A stretch of DNA of 64,000 bases, taken from the NCBI GenBank assembly GCA_963682175.1, contig OY821779.1:6026501-6090500 (forward strand), written 5' to 3'. The notes under the pieces are model-generated. The model saw only the letters and a list, made by a program, of their open reading frames with translations, was not told the origin of the DNA and ran no database searches. Source of the DNA: Triglochin maritima (lineage: Eukaryota; Streptophyta; Magnoliopsida; Alismatales; Juncaginaceae). Position 1 is the stretch's first letter. Each line of letters opens with the position of its first letter. This document shows, piece after piece, positions 35,773 to 47,150 of this stretch. Both the position numbers and the translations under genes were made by a program.

Positions 35773-37000
35773 TGGTGAGAATTAAATTTATACCGCAAGT
35801 GCACGGTGTTAATGAAGACGTGACAAATACGGGTCGAACACAAGGAGGGAGAGATTTGTTATTTTCGTGATTTTCGATTAAGGAGAAGAATGAGAGAAGA
35901 AATAATTGGGTTTTGAGATTTTTGGATTTTAATTATCTAAAGCAAGAAACAAGAACAATTAAAACTAAAACAAGAACAAAGATGTGAATTCCGTCGGGTG
36001 GAGGTTTAGATTTAAGGTTTAGATTAGAGAATTTAGAAACTTATAATAAATCATATTAGTTATAAAGCATTACATGATAAATGATTTAACATAAACTCAA
36101 GTAATCAAAATATACTAACACGAAATTAAAATAATAACATTCATTCATCTTCTCTTCACCCTAATCCGTCACCTCCACCCTTTGGAAGGAGTTAGAAACT
36201 CATAGAGGGCGGAAGAAGGGGTCCTTGAGACATTACAAAAGAAAACTAAAAGTAAGAAATAAAAGACAGAATTTTATTAATGAAAAGAAGAATACAAAAC
36301 TAAGGTTAAGAATAAAAACTAACACCAAAGACTAAGGACCCTTCTAACATCGTTCTCGGGTCTATTTATAGTTGTTACAAGAGACCTACGTATAGAATTG
36401 GAGAGTACACGTGTCCAGACATGACTGGACAAAATTGGAGCACACGGATCAACTAGGGGGCGGCGGAATCGCTGCACATTGTGTGTGTGGTGCGGCGGAA
36501 ACGCCGCACAATCTGGCTTGATTTTGTCTGGATTTTGGTTGAATGCTTATGATATGATTTGATCATTCTTTGCGCGTCTGGATTGATTCTTTCCATTCTT
36601 TTGAGCTCCGGATTAATTCCTTCATATATTTGGAGATATACATTGATTTTTCTATATATTTTCTCCAAGATAATAAAAGCTACTCGTGATTTGCAATTAG
36701 GTCCTTGTCTTTTTGCAATTAAGTCCCCAGCTACTTTTGTGCTCAAGTCCTTGCTCTTTTTGTAATTAGGTCTTGAATGCATTTATGCTTGGATACATTT
36801 CCATTTGTAACCCGATAAACTTGAACTTGGTCTTTATGATAGAAATGAATCTTTTGCACGCGTTTATGCTCGGGATGTGGGTAAATTGCATTCAGGTCCC
36901 TGTATTCTGTAAATAAGACTAAACACATACCTTAGTAGCATTTATTGATGTAAAAGTAATCTAAATGAAAGACATATGATGCAATGTATGCAATGCATCA
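35773..37000 (-). repeat. 3' LTR of the gypsy element
   Basis: 1228 bp with TG...CA ends. GC hairpins at 36460-36475 (one arm mutated, CGCTGC) and 36492-36507; TATA box complement (CTATTTATAG) near 36362. In sense orientation it is preceded by the G-rich polypurine tract. Confidence 0.95.
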
Positions 37001-38114
37001 AATACCCCCACACCTAGATTTTGCTAGTCCCTAGCAAAACAGAAGATACGAAAAATAAAAACAGGGAAATCCTAACTCACTTTCGTAGGAATCACGGTTG
37101 CACTTAGCATGTGCAACAAGCCTTTAAACCTCCAAGTTTCCTTAGAGGACGAGTTTTGTCTCGTGAGGGTTTCAGTTGATACACCTACAAAGTCTTAAAT
37201 CAACATTCCATTAATAGCTCTTAATATCTCCACCTTAACCTTATACATCTCACTTAGAATTCTTGTATGCTCATTATATGAATCTAACTCATTAAAAATA
37301 TGACTTGGTCTTTGTTCCGCCAACATTCACACCACTAACCCTTCTACACATGTTTATCACTTGAATTATTTTGCACGCCTCCTCTGGTGGTGAAGTATCA
37401 TTCGGATCAACCATGACATGGATCATTCTTTTAGCTTTGGGCCTTGAGTATTATTATTTTTTTTTTTTTCTTTTCTTCCGTGATTCAACACATTTGCTTT
37501 TTGACACTTTTACCCTTTTGCATTCGTGTAGCGAGTTTGGTCGATAATCCCGAGCTGGTAGATTCAAGTTACTGGGTTTCAAGATACCCCTACGGACCAG
37601 TGACTCAAAGGCTTGGGCTTTTGTAATCATTTTGCAAAATGTGTTTTCTTCACTTTATTCCTTTATTTTTTTATTTTTATTTTCCTCAAGGCTTAATTGC
37701 TATTAGAAGTCCACACTTCCCGGTATATTTTCCTCAACCTCTGCTTTTTATCAACCACTTCAAAGATTTGATTCATCCAATTTAAGTGCATACATGTCTT
37801 AAAGGGCAATGAGTTATTTCTTTGGAACTTAGATTTATGTCATAATTTCTACAAACAGAACTATATAATAAGGAACAAAAACGCAATGCAATTTGTACAC
37901 GGGTTTTGGCAGTTCAATCTTAAGCTATGTCATGAAACATTGATTTTTATTTTTTTTATTTTTTTATGAAAAGGAGACAGATCTATAGATAAATATATAC
38001 ATAAACACCCCCCACCCCACCTAAATCATGCATTGTCCTCAATGTATGCAAATATAAAGCAAATGCACTTATTACCTTGGTGAATTGCGGTGGAAGGATG
38101 GAATTTGCTCAAAA
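37001..38114 (-). other. Non-coding 3' internal region of the gypsy element
   Basis: In sense orientation this lies between the gag-protease stop and the 3' LTR, where an autonomous gypsy element would carry RT, RNase H and integrase. It contains no such sequence. The last bases (complement of 37001-37016, TAGGTGTGGGGGTATT) are the polypurine tract that primes plus-strand synthesis. Confidence 0.8.
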
Positions 38115-40547
38115 TCAACCATAGTCAGAACTGGATTGAATGACACCATATTGGTGCATGTATCCAGTTGAATTGTTCCCCATGTTGCAATGAGATTCCT
38201 GAGTCACAGGTTCCACACCCCTCACATAAATTGGTTCTCTTATTTGCTCGAGTGACGGTGGGTGTGTAGATGAATTCCTCCCTTTTTTCTTACTTCCTTT
38301 TTGATTTTGTGATGATTCAGAAATATTATAGATTCGTGATTTCATGACAACGTCACTTTGATTGCATATTATTTCTGGCTCACTATCAATATAAAAGATA
38401 TTAAATTCAGCTTTTAAGTTCCCAAAAGATAATTGCATGAGCCTATTACGACAGTTTATCAATGCTTCCGAAGTGGCTAAAAAGGGTCTGCCTAGAATTA
38501 CAGGGATTTGTCGGTTAGGATTTACAACAGGTGCGGTATCTAGTACGACAAAATCCACTGGGTAAATGAAGTCACCGACCTTGATCAAAACATCCTCTAC
38601 TACACCTCTTGGTTTCTTAATAGAGCAATCAGCAAATTGAAGGGTTGTCCTAGAGGGTTTTAGTGGACCAAGGTTCATTTGCTCATAGACAGAGTACGGG
38701 AGTAGGTTAACACTAGCACCAAGGTCTAGAAGGGCTTTGTTGATAAAAGTATCTCCTATTGCACATGAAATTGTGGGACATCCAGGATCCTTATATTTTA
38801 TAGGAGATGTGTTGGACAAAATAGAACTTATGTTTGCAGTTAAGAATGTCTTCTTTGGTACGTTAGTTTTTCTCTTTTTAGTGCACAAATCTTTTAAGAA
38901 TTTAGCATAAGCAGGTATTTGTTGAATCATGTCTAAGAGTGGAATGTTCACCTTAACTTGCTTAAATACTTCCAAGATTTTCTCTATTTGTGCACTTGAG
39001 TTCTTTTTGAGTCTATTGGGAAATGGGGCTTTAGGGACATAGACTCGCTCAGGTTCAGGTTGAGCTACGGGTTCAGATTGAGTAGGTGGGGTGGGCGTTT
39101 CAGATTGGACGTCGGGTTCAATGGTTAGGTCATATGTGGCAGTTTGATGGCTAGATTGATTAGACGTTCTAAGATTTACCACATTATTATCAATCTGTCT
39201 TCCGGACCGTAATGATACTACAGCATTTATTTGTTGGAACGGTCCTTCTTCATTAACCATTTGAACCGGTCTAGGGTTGTTATTTCCTGAAGGTGGTTGA
39301 TAGGATTGATATGAATTATTAGATCTAGGGTTCACCTCAGGTTGACTTGGAAACCGACCCTTTTCTCTTTCACCTACTATTTGTGCTAGTTGGCTGACTT
39401 GTGTCTCTAGCCTTTGGAAGGTCTGGTTGGTTGTTTGTATAAAAGTTTTCATCAAATTTTCCAAGCTTGTCAACCTAACCTCATGATCGTTATTGTTACT
39501 AAACCCAGATGATGTATTATTTTGGTTATACGGGTTTGGTTGTTGTCTAGGAGGTTGACCATGTTGGTTTGATGAGAAATTGGAATTATTACGCCAACCC
39601 GAGTTATAGGTTGATGCGTATGGGTCATTTCTAGCATGGTTATACATGGCATTAACTTGGTCCCATTCCGCACAATCCTCCATTACATGACCAGTCCGAC
39701 CACATGTAGAGCAAGGGATAGACGAGGCTTGATTCACTCGGTTTTGGGTTTGTAGCTCTAAACTTTCCATTCTGCGCATAAGGGTAGCTAGTTTTGCTTC
39801 AGCCGCTATGTTGGCATCTACAGCTAATACACCTGGTTTGGGTTGACTTGCTATTCTAGATCCAATACTCGGGTTAAGCGGTGTTCTAGCATTGTCCCAT
39901 TGCATACTGTTTTCAGCTAGATCCTCAAGGAAAGTCCAGGCATCATTTTCATTTTTCGACATAAAGTTCTCTTGGCTTACGGATTCTACCATAACCCTAG
40001 ATGTGGGTGTCAATCCCTCATAAATAATTTGACATAATTGTCATCTCGGAATTCCATGATGAGGGCATTGGGTCAGAACACTTTTGAATCTTTCTAGATA
40101 AGAATAGAACGGCTCGCTCTCAGACTGAACGAATGCAACAATTTCATTCCTAATCCTCATAGTCTTATGGTTGGGGAAATATTTTTTCAGGAATACTTGA
40201 ACAAACTCAGCCCAACTCCTAATGGATCTTTCGGCTAGACTATATAGCCATTTCTTAGCGTTGTCCTTCAGTGTCAGATGCACGAATTTCAGACGCACTG
40301 CCTCCTCAGGGATATGCTGGTATTGCATAAGAGAGCAGATTTCCTCAAATTCTCTAAGGAAGAGATATGGGTCTTCCCTAGAGGTGAACTTAGGCAACAT
40401 ACTCATGTATTGTGCCTTAAGTTCGAAGTCGCGACCCGGTATGGTGGGCATAACGATGCACGATGGCTGAGCAGCCATCGCTGGATAGCATCGATCCCTC
40501 AGAGTTATAGGTTGTGCAACAGGTGGGTCCACTACGTTCTCACCCAT
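38115..40547 (-). pseudogene. Gag-protease of the gypsy element, one in-frame stop
   Basis: Start ATG at 40547; one frame of about 810 codons broken only by TGA at 40041-40043, in a position (IPR-stop-QLCQ) where relatives carry tryptophan. The N-terminal half is a retrotransposon Gag domain (about residues 45-180: KFTSREDPYLFLREFEEIC, KKWLYSL, FLKKYFPNHKT). A CCHC knuckle follows (C-x2-C-x4-H-x4-C, CSTCGRTGHVMEDC) near 39705, then a proline/glutamine-rich linker. An aspartic-protease domain is near 38340-38860 with the plant Athila/Tat-like active-site form LLDLGASVNLLP and the later VILGRPFL. The protein ends 130 codons after that with no pol domain. Gag would form particles and the protease would mature them. 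Confidence 0.9.
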
Positions 40548-41966
40548 TGGATCCGGTGAGGTGGTGCAGCAGATGGATTGGGGCTAAGTTCCAGACTGGA
40601 ATCTAGATGAACTCGTGAGAGTTGATTACTCAAGTCCCGAATCCAAATCTGAGTGCACCGGGTTGAATCAATTTTTGAATTCAAATTCGAAATTTAAATT
40701 CCAAATTTAATTTCAAGAATTAATTAATTTTTTTTTATATTTTCGTTTTTTTATTTTTTTTTTCAAAAGGGAAACAAACAATAGAATGGGGCAAGATGAG
40801 AAAGGAATCTTAATCTAGAGAATTTAGGTGAGAAGAGAAAGAAGACTCAGATGAGAAGGGAAACCTAACTCTAAAGATAGAAAGAGGGTTGGTCAGAAAA
40901 TTCCTAAGAAAGCACGGTTCAAACAATCCTAGACCTAGTGTCGCTTAGATCTAGACGACTCCTAACTGGTTGAGTCGAATTGATTCGCTTGATTCACCAC
41001 CCTCACTAATCAAACCAACTTGGCCAGACCGTGTATAGCTAGTGGGGGCGCTTCCGACAGAGTCGGTGCCAATTAGACAACCACTTCGCTTGGAAGACTT
41101 ACGTCAACACAAAAACACTTTCTAGACACCAAATTAAATTCAATCGGCTTCAGGTCATAGCAAGTCAAACCAATTCTTCTCCTTAAATGAGTCCGAGTCC
41201 TTAGGGGTCAATGTCTAATTGATTTTAATTTAAGGCTTGGGTGACACTTTGGGATTGTTGTTTGTGGGTCACGGAAGGGTGATGAAATCCCCACCGTATC
41301 TTTGCCTACGGAGTTGCCCTTAAGGTAGTTTAACTTAGATCTATCAAAGATAGTCAAACAATGGTCTTTAATTGGGGGCAATTGCAAGGTTGTATGCAAA
41401 CTAAATTATATGCTTAAATGCAATCGTTAAAACGCGATACGTACCTTGCCTCCAGCACTCTTCAACAAGAATTAATTTGCAAGAATTTAGCAAGAATAAT
41501 GCATACAAAACACTAGATGATGCATGCACTAAGGCCTTTCTAATTTTGCCAATTTTAGGTCAGAGTTGAATTATTGTCAATTATGGAATTTTTCCCTAAC
41601 ACATGCAGTTCTATGAAAAGGAAATTTTCTGAAACTAGAAATTACGAGGAAAAAGGCAACAAAGATTACCTACGCAATGCTCAGTCGGGTTCGCCGCCCG
41701 CTCTCGAAATTTCAGTAGCTTCACGCGTCCACCCAGAGATGGTGCTAACCCCAGAAAAATTTGAAGCTCAGATGCTTCAATTGTGCGGCGATTCCGCCGC
41801 AGGTTCCTCTTGATGTGCGGCGATTCCGCCGCCCTTGTTGCTCAGACTGCGCTCAGATTTCGCCGCGCGCTCTGTTGTCTCCTGAATCACAAATCCAAAT
41901 AGTTAGATCGCGCACAAGATAAACAGAATAGAATCAAAATCGACAAAAACAAAATCTGCGTCGCCT
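40548..41966 (-). other. 5' leader of the gypsy element
   Basis: 1.4 kb between the primer-binding site and the gag start. It has no coding sequence I recognise but contains a pair of GC hairpins at 41785-41800 and 41817-41832. Packaging and dimerisation signals usually lie in this part of a retroelement RNA. Confidence 0.7.
41785..41832 (-). promoter_or_regulatory. Paired GC hairpins in the gypsy leader
   Basis: Two copies of GCGGCG-ATTC-CGCCGC, 16 bp apart, each a perfect 6-bp stem with a 4-nt loop, about 135 bp downstream (in sense) of the primer-binding site. The same hairpin design recurs, again as pairs, in all three LTR copies. Function unknown; RNA dimerisation or packaging is an inference from position. 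Confidence 0.6.
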
Positions 41967-41983
41967 CCCCAGCAACGGCGCCA
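41967..41983 (-). promoter_or_regulatory. Primer-binding site of the gypsy element (tRNA-Asp)
   Basis: On the minus strand TGGCGCCGTTGCTGGGG lies 6 nt from the LTR end. It is complementary to the 3' end of plant tRNA-Asp(GTC) with one mismatch, the primer used by Athila/Tat-type gypsy elements. Confidence 0.88.
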
Positions 41984-41989
41984 AAAACT

Positions 41990-43217
41990 TGGTGAGAATT
42001 AAATTTATACCGCAAGTGCACGGTGTCAATGAAGACGTGGCAAATACGGGTCGAACACAAGGAGGGAGAGATTTGTTATTTTCGTGATTTTCGATTAAGG
42101 AGAAGAATGAGAGAAGAAATAATTGGGTTTTGAGATTTTTGGATTTTAATTATCTAAAGCAAGAAACAAGAACAATTAAAACTAAAACAAGAACAAAGAT
42201 GTGAATTTCGTCGGGTGGAGGTTTAGATTTAAGGTTTAGATTAGAGAATTTAGAAACTTATAATAAATCATATTAGTTATAAAGCATTACATGATAAATG
42301 ATTTAACATAAACTCAAGTAATCAAAATATACTAACACGAAATTAAAATAATAACATTCATTCATCTTCTCTTCACCCTAATCCGTCACCTTCACCCTTT
42401 GGAAGGAGTTAGAAACTCATAGAGGGCGGAAGAAGGGGTCCTTGAGACATTACAAAAGAAAACTAAAAGTAAGAAATAAAAGACAGAATTTTATTAATGA
42501 AAAGAAGAATACAAAACTAAGGTTAAGAATAAAAACTAACACCAAAGACTAAGGACCCTTCTAACATCGTTCTCGGGTCTATTTATAGTTGTTACAAGAG
42601 ACCTACGTATAGAATTGGAGAGTACACGTGTCCAGACATGACTGGACAAAATTGGAGCACACGGATCAACTAGGGGGCGGCGGAATCGCCGCACATTGTG
42701 TGTGTGGTGCGGCGGAAACGCCGCACAATCTGGCCTGATTTTGTCCGGATTTTGGTTGAATGTTTATGGTATGATTTGATCCTTCTTTGCGCGTCTGGAT
42801 TGATTCTTTCCATTCTTTTGAGCTCCGGATTAATTCCTTCATATATTTGGAGATATACATTGATTTTTCTATATATTTTCTCCAAGATAATAAAAGCTAC
42901 TCGTGATTTGCAATTAGGTCCTTGTCTTTTTGCAATTAAGTCCCCGGCTACTTTTGTGCTCAAGTCTTTGCTCATTTTGTAATTAGGTCTTGAATGCATT
43001 TATGCTTGGATACATTTCCATTTGTAACCCGATAAACTTGAACTTGGTCTTTATGATAGAAATGAATCTTTTGCACGCGTTTATGCTCGGGATGTGGGTA
43101 AATTGCATTCAGGTCCCTGTATTCTGTAAATAAGACTAAACACATACCTTAGTAGCATTTATTGATGTAAAAGTAATCTAAATGAAAGACATATGATGCA
43201 ATGTATGCAATGCATCA
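41990..43217 (-). repeat. 5' LTR of the gypsy element
   Basis: 1228 bp, equal in length to the partner LTR. Hairpins intact at 42677-42692 and 42709-42724. This copy carries the active promoter in the sense (minus) direction. Confidence 0.95.
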
Positions 43218-43289
43218 ACATACCTTGCAAGAATATACAAGTATATTATATATTAAAAGAAATGAGTCAAGCTCTAGTGAGCCCATGAC

Positions 43290-43475
43290 TCATCTGATTT
43301 AATTTAAACCCCTTATAATCTCACCATTGGATTTTATTTACAGTTAATCTCACCATTCATTAGCATAACCGTTTTTTTAATCTACCTTACACTTTGAAAT
43401 GAGTGATGAATATTGTGAGAGCTTAATTTAGAAAAATTAAGCATTGGACTCACTAGAGAATTCCTGTAAAAGAAA
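43290..43475. repeat. Dispersed palindromic repeat, copy B
   Basis: Second copy of the repeat at 23925-24115, in the same orientation, with the shared core TTTACAGTTAATCTCACC and ATTCATTAGCATAACC and the same half-inverted organisation. It lies 70 bp beyond the gypsy element. Confidence 0.6.
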
Positions 43476-44453
43476 TATACAAATAAATAAATATGAAACT
43501 ACAAATTTAGAAAAGTCGTCATGTTATAGGAAAAATGTATTCTTTAAATACATACGCTATTATTTTCAAAAACAATGCACGAATTATGTACGTATCAGAT
43601 AAAATCATGGGAGGTTGTCAGTGAAGAGAGATGACGAGGTCACGAAAATCATGGGAGGTCGTCGACAAAAAAGTAGGTGGAGGTGTTGGTTGGACCGTGG
43701 GATGAGGGTTTTGGATTTAGGTCGTGGATAGGTAACCATATAGAGTGGGGGAAGGGGTGAGAGTAGTTTTGGTTTTTTGAAAATAAAAAATAAATAAATA
43801 TTGGTTCTCCCTGTGAGAACTATTTAATTTGTTGGTTCTCACTTAGGTGGGTAAGCAAGACGGGGTGGGCGTGTTTTTGCCCCACTGCTACCCACCCCGC
43901 ATAAGTTAAGCGGGTAAGCGAAGTGGAACAAAAATAATAATAAAACCCTACCCGCCCGCCTAAGGGTGGAATAGGTGGTGCGGGTTAGGCGGAGTATTTT
44001 CAATTTAATGATGTAGTATAGTTACTTTTTAATGAAAATTGTTTACACAAATATTTAATGATGTAGTATAGTTTCTTTTAAATAATAACATGGACCATAT
44101 GAAATATGACCGACAACAAAATTTAACATATTATACTTTTTTCTTTGTTAAAAATAAAATATTTTTGGTGTTTTACATACAAAAATTGTTCCGTGTTGAA
44201 GAATACTAACTAAAACCACAAAAGTCGACCCAAAATAACTTAACTACACAAAAGGACAAGACCCAAAACCAAAAAAAAACTCCAAAAATAGTATTAGAAC
44301 GTGGAATTGTGTCATTAAATAGAAGATCTTATACATGAATTATGAATATCTCCCACTATGCAGGTTGGGTTGCAAGAATACCGCAATCTGCCCCACTTTT
44401 TAGGTGAGTGGTGGGTTGACATGGAAGTTTTTTTGTTCTCTATGACGGGTTAA

Positions 44454-44471
44454 CCCCCCCCCCCCCCCCCC
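44454..44471 (+). repeat. C18 homopolymer
   Basis: Eighteen consecutive C residues, unusual in this AT-rich background. Length may be uncertain in the assembly. Confidence 0.85.
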
Positions 44472-44484
44472 AATATTCTCGCAA

Positions 44485-44563
44485 GATAATTTCTATATAT
44501 ATGTTCATTTCACCTCCTTTCTTACTCGATAATTTCTATATATATGTTCATTTCACCTCCTTT
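44485..44563 (+). repeat. Tandem duplication of a 43-bp unit
   Basis: GATAATTTCTATATATATG followed by TTCATTTCACCTCCTTT occurs twice head to tail (units start 44485 and 44528), just downstream of the C18 run. The second unit is incomplete. Confidence 0.9.
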
Positions 44564-46329
44564 TTCACGCAGCTGACATGGCAGTCTGAGGTATGCAAAC
44601 AAAGTAACAAACATCAACACCTTCTCCAGTTGATTCATATTTTCTACACGCACGGTACCTATACCCCCTCCATGAAATATCCAACCTGTTTTTCGTACAG
44701 AATACCTCGTAGGAAATCATGTGGGGGAACTGTGTATCCGTCGTGCAACTCTTTCGCTTCATAATTGTTATACATCTGGAGCGATTTTGCATATAGTTCT
44801 TACACAACTCAATCACGATGTACTAATAAATCAAATGGTAGAAGAGGCGACTTAGTTAATTATGTTTTATGTCAAAGTTCACTCTCAACTGATTAATAAA
44901 TAATGACATTTTGTGGGTGTAGGATGCAAGATTTTGTCTTATCTAGCATGTTCAAACCTAGTTTAATGTATATTATAATTTGCGAACTGATGTTGATCAT
45001 CTGAAAACAGCAGAATTAACCCCCAGAAAGTGGTGAGTTGGTGGATGGCCACTAGTATCATGGCCTGATGGCCATCTGAATTAATTACTTTATTTTAGTT
45101 TGTAGTGATTAGTGGACTGTTTTTCGATTGGAACACTGTTACTGTTACACAAGTGTATATATAAAATATATTTTTTAGTTTTTTTATTTATCAGTGGACT
45201 GGTTTACACGTTACAATTGGAACACAGTTACACAAGTGTATATATGTGTATTGATCACTCATTTTGGTAGGATATTATAGTTTCTTCTCGAGATTAAATA
45301 ATTAAACTAACCAAGTTGATTTCATCATTCTCTGGAAAATTAGAGTCCTTTCTCCTGTTGGGGCCTATTTACCAAGCATGCATTTTAATTGGTAGAGGAA
45401 AACTGAATTTCATTATTTCAACAGTGAATGGAGTTCTAGTATATATCCATCATAACAGTATTGACATGGACACATAGACACATACTTATATAACACACAA
45501 GATATTGAATTTAACGGTCTTGAGAAATGGTCTCGTTATTCTGTAAAGTACAAATCATATATCTTGAGTTACACTTTTCACTTACTTTAATCCATCGAAA
45601 CGCAAACCCTAATGAACAATATATCTCCTCCATTAACTGACTTAAGATGACAATCATGATCATTTTTAGGTAGTTTGCCGTAAAAATTGTGCCTAATGTG
45701 GCAGACTAAGATCGCAAATTCAATTTTCGGATGTAGTAATTTCTCAAGATGTTTTTCAATTCACACTTTGTCCTTGTTGAAAAAAAAACTCCCAGGAATA
45801 GGATAGTAGGTTTAGTATTTCTTTTTTGTTTCTGAGATTTCCATCCATCACTAACTATGATTAATTCAACTAGTAGATTTCTAATCTGAATTTGCTACGA
45901 CCCAAAATAATTTTGGATACAAGTTGCATCATGAAATTAAGAAATATATCCATTCTCTAAACTTCAATCCACAGATCTTTTCACGAAAACCCAGATTGGA
46001 TTTTTCTACCAATCTTTCCCTATTCCTGTGATTCAGCAGCACTCTCTGTGCCTGTGCTTTGACTACAGTTTTACTAGGCCAATGATATGGCTGCACGTGG
46101 GCGTATATTTAGATCAAGGCAGTTATCCAATTTGTCTTCTCTACACCCTCTTCTACTGACTACTGACTTCTGCCCACCCAAAACACATCTGAAGTATGTA
46201 CAAATTGTAGTTTTCTACCCAAGTTTCTTAATATTTTGTTTCGATGATCTAGAATTCCTGACATTTTGTTTTATCAGTACCGAATGTTTTTTATTGTAGA
46301 GATTATTTATTCGCTTAAAGAGTGGATAT

Positions 46330-47150
46330 TTACTTAAAATTTTAAGTTGCTTGAGATGAAATTATCGTGAAAAAATCATTGAAGAATGTATTTTTAACAT
46401 CTATTTGATAAAGTTTAAAATCAATGTATGATGCATAAGCTAATAACATTCTAATAGCTTCTAATCGAGCTACCGGAACATAGGTTTCATCAAGTCAATG
46501 TATTCCTCTTGGTTGTAACTTTGAGCGACTAATCAAGTTTTGTTTCTAGCCACTTGCCTAGATTCATCAAGTTTGTTCCAAAAAATCCACTTTGTGTCAA
46601 TTATCGTTTGATATTTGGGTCTTAGAACAAATTCTCAAACATCATTACTAGTAAATTGATTCAACTCTTCGTGCATAATTATTAATCAAAATTCATCCTC
46701 ACATGTTTCTTCTATTTTCTTAGGTTCAAGCTAAGATATAAATGTATAAAAGTCACATACAACAAGAACATTAGATATAGTAACGATTTCTTTGGATATC
46801 TCACAAATTACAATGTTCTTAGAATGATCCTTTTTATACGTTAATTCTTTGAAAGTTCTTGTTTTTCTTGCGGTATCTTATTATGTTGTTTTTGAGATGT
46901 TACATTTCGAATATTATTAATAACTTCATCGTCAATGTTGGAATTATCCTTACATGGTTCCTCTTGAAAATGAACATGCATCGATTCTTCTACCAAACTA
47001 GTTATCTTGTTGTAGACTCGATATGCTTTACTCTTACTCGAATATCTTAAAAATATGATTTCGTAGGATTTAACATCGAACTTGTTGATGTATTGTTTTT
47101 AAGATGGTTATTTTGTTTAAGTTCAAAGATTTTTGTAGGAGAATGCCCAC
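46330..47150 (-). pseudogene. Relic of a second copia lineage: integrase end, spacer and reverse transcriptase start
   Basis: Reading the minus strand in shifting frames gives RYSSKSKAYRVYNK and SLVEESMHVHF (C-terminal integrase/spacer). Then come EELNQFTSNDV and TKWIFWNKLDE, and finally a KLYQMDVK-like RT start (read as FIK-stop-MLKIH). These are standard copia pol landmarks in the correct order. Stops and small indels are frequent. No LTRs were found, so this is a truncated old insertion, of a different lineage from the two full-length copia elements. Confidence 0.75.

Larger units (their letters stand above)
35773..43217 (-). mobile_element. Full-length non-autonomous Ty3/gypsy element encoding only Gag and protease
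   Basis: 7445 bp on the minus strand, with 1228-bp LTRs (35773-37000 and 41990-43217) and a perfect target duplication ACATA (35768-35772 and 43218-43222). I count about 13 differences between the LTRs, roughly 1%. In sense order: 5' LTR (right), tRNA-Asp primer-binding site, 1.4-kb leader, one gag-protease frame (40547 to 38115, interrupted by a single TGA), 1.1 kb of non-coding DNA, polypurine tract (complement of 37001-37016), 3' LTR. No reverse transcriptase, RNase H or integrase motif is present. It would need those enzymes from a related autonomous element. Confidence 0.95.
43480..46329. other. Intergenic region without supportable gene
   Basis: GC-rich GGGTGGG/CCCACCC words at 43845-44000 and 44360-44430 around an AT-rich core suggest a worn hAT-like MITE, but no clear inverted repeat or duplication was found. 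Elsewhere only short unsupported frames. Confidence 0.4.

Noticed and set aside
41967..41983. tRNA-Asp gene fragment
   Set aside because: Only the 3'-end complement is present and it abuts an LTR, which is a primer-binding site rather than a tRNA gene.
44360..44430. Right end of a hAT element paired with 43852
   Set aside because: The GC-rich words look alike, but no inverted repeat or 8-bp duplication could be aligned.
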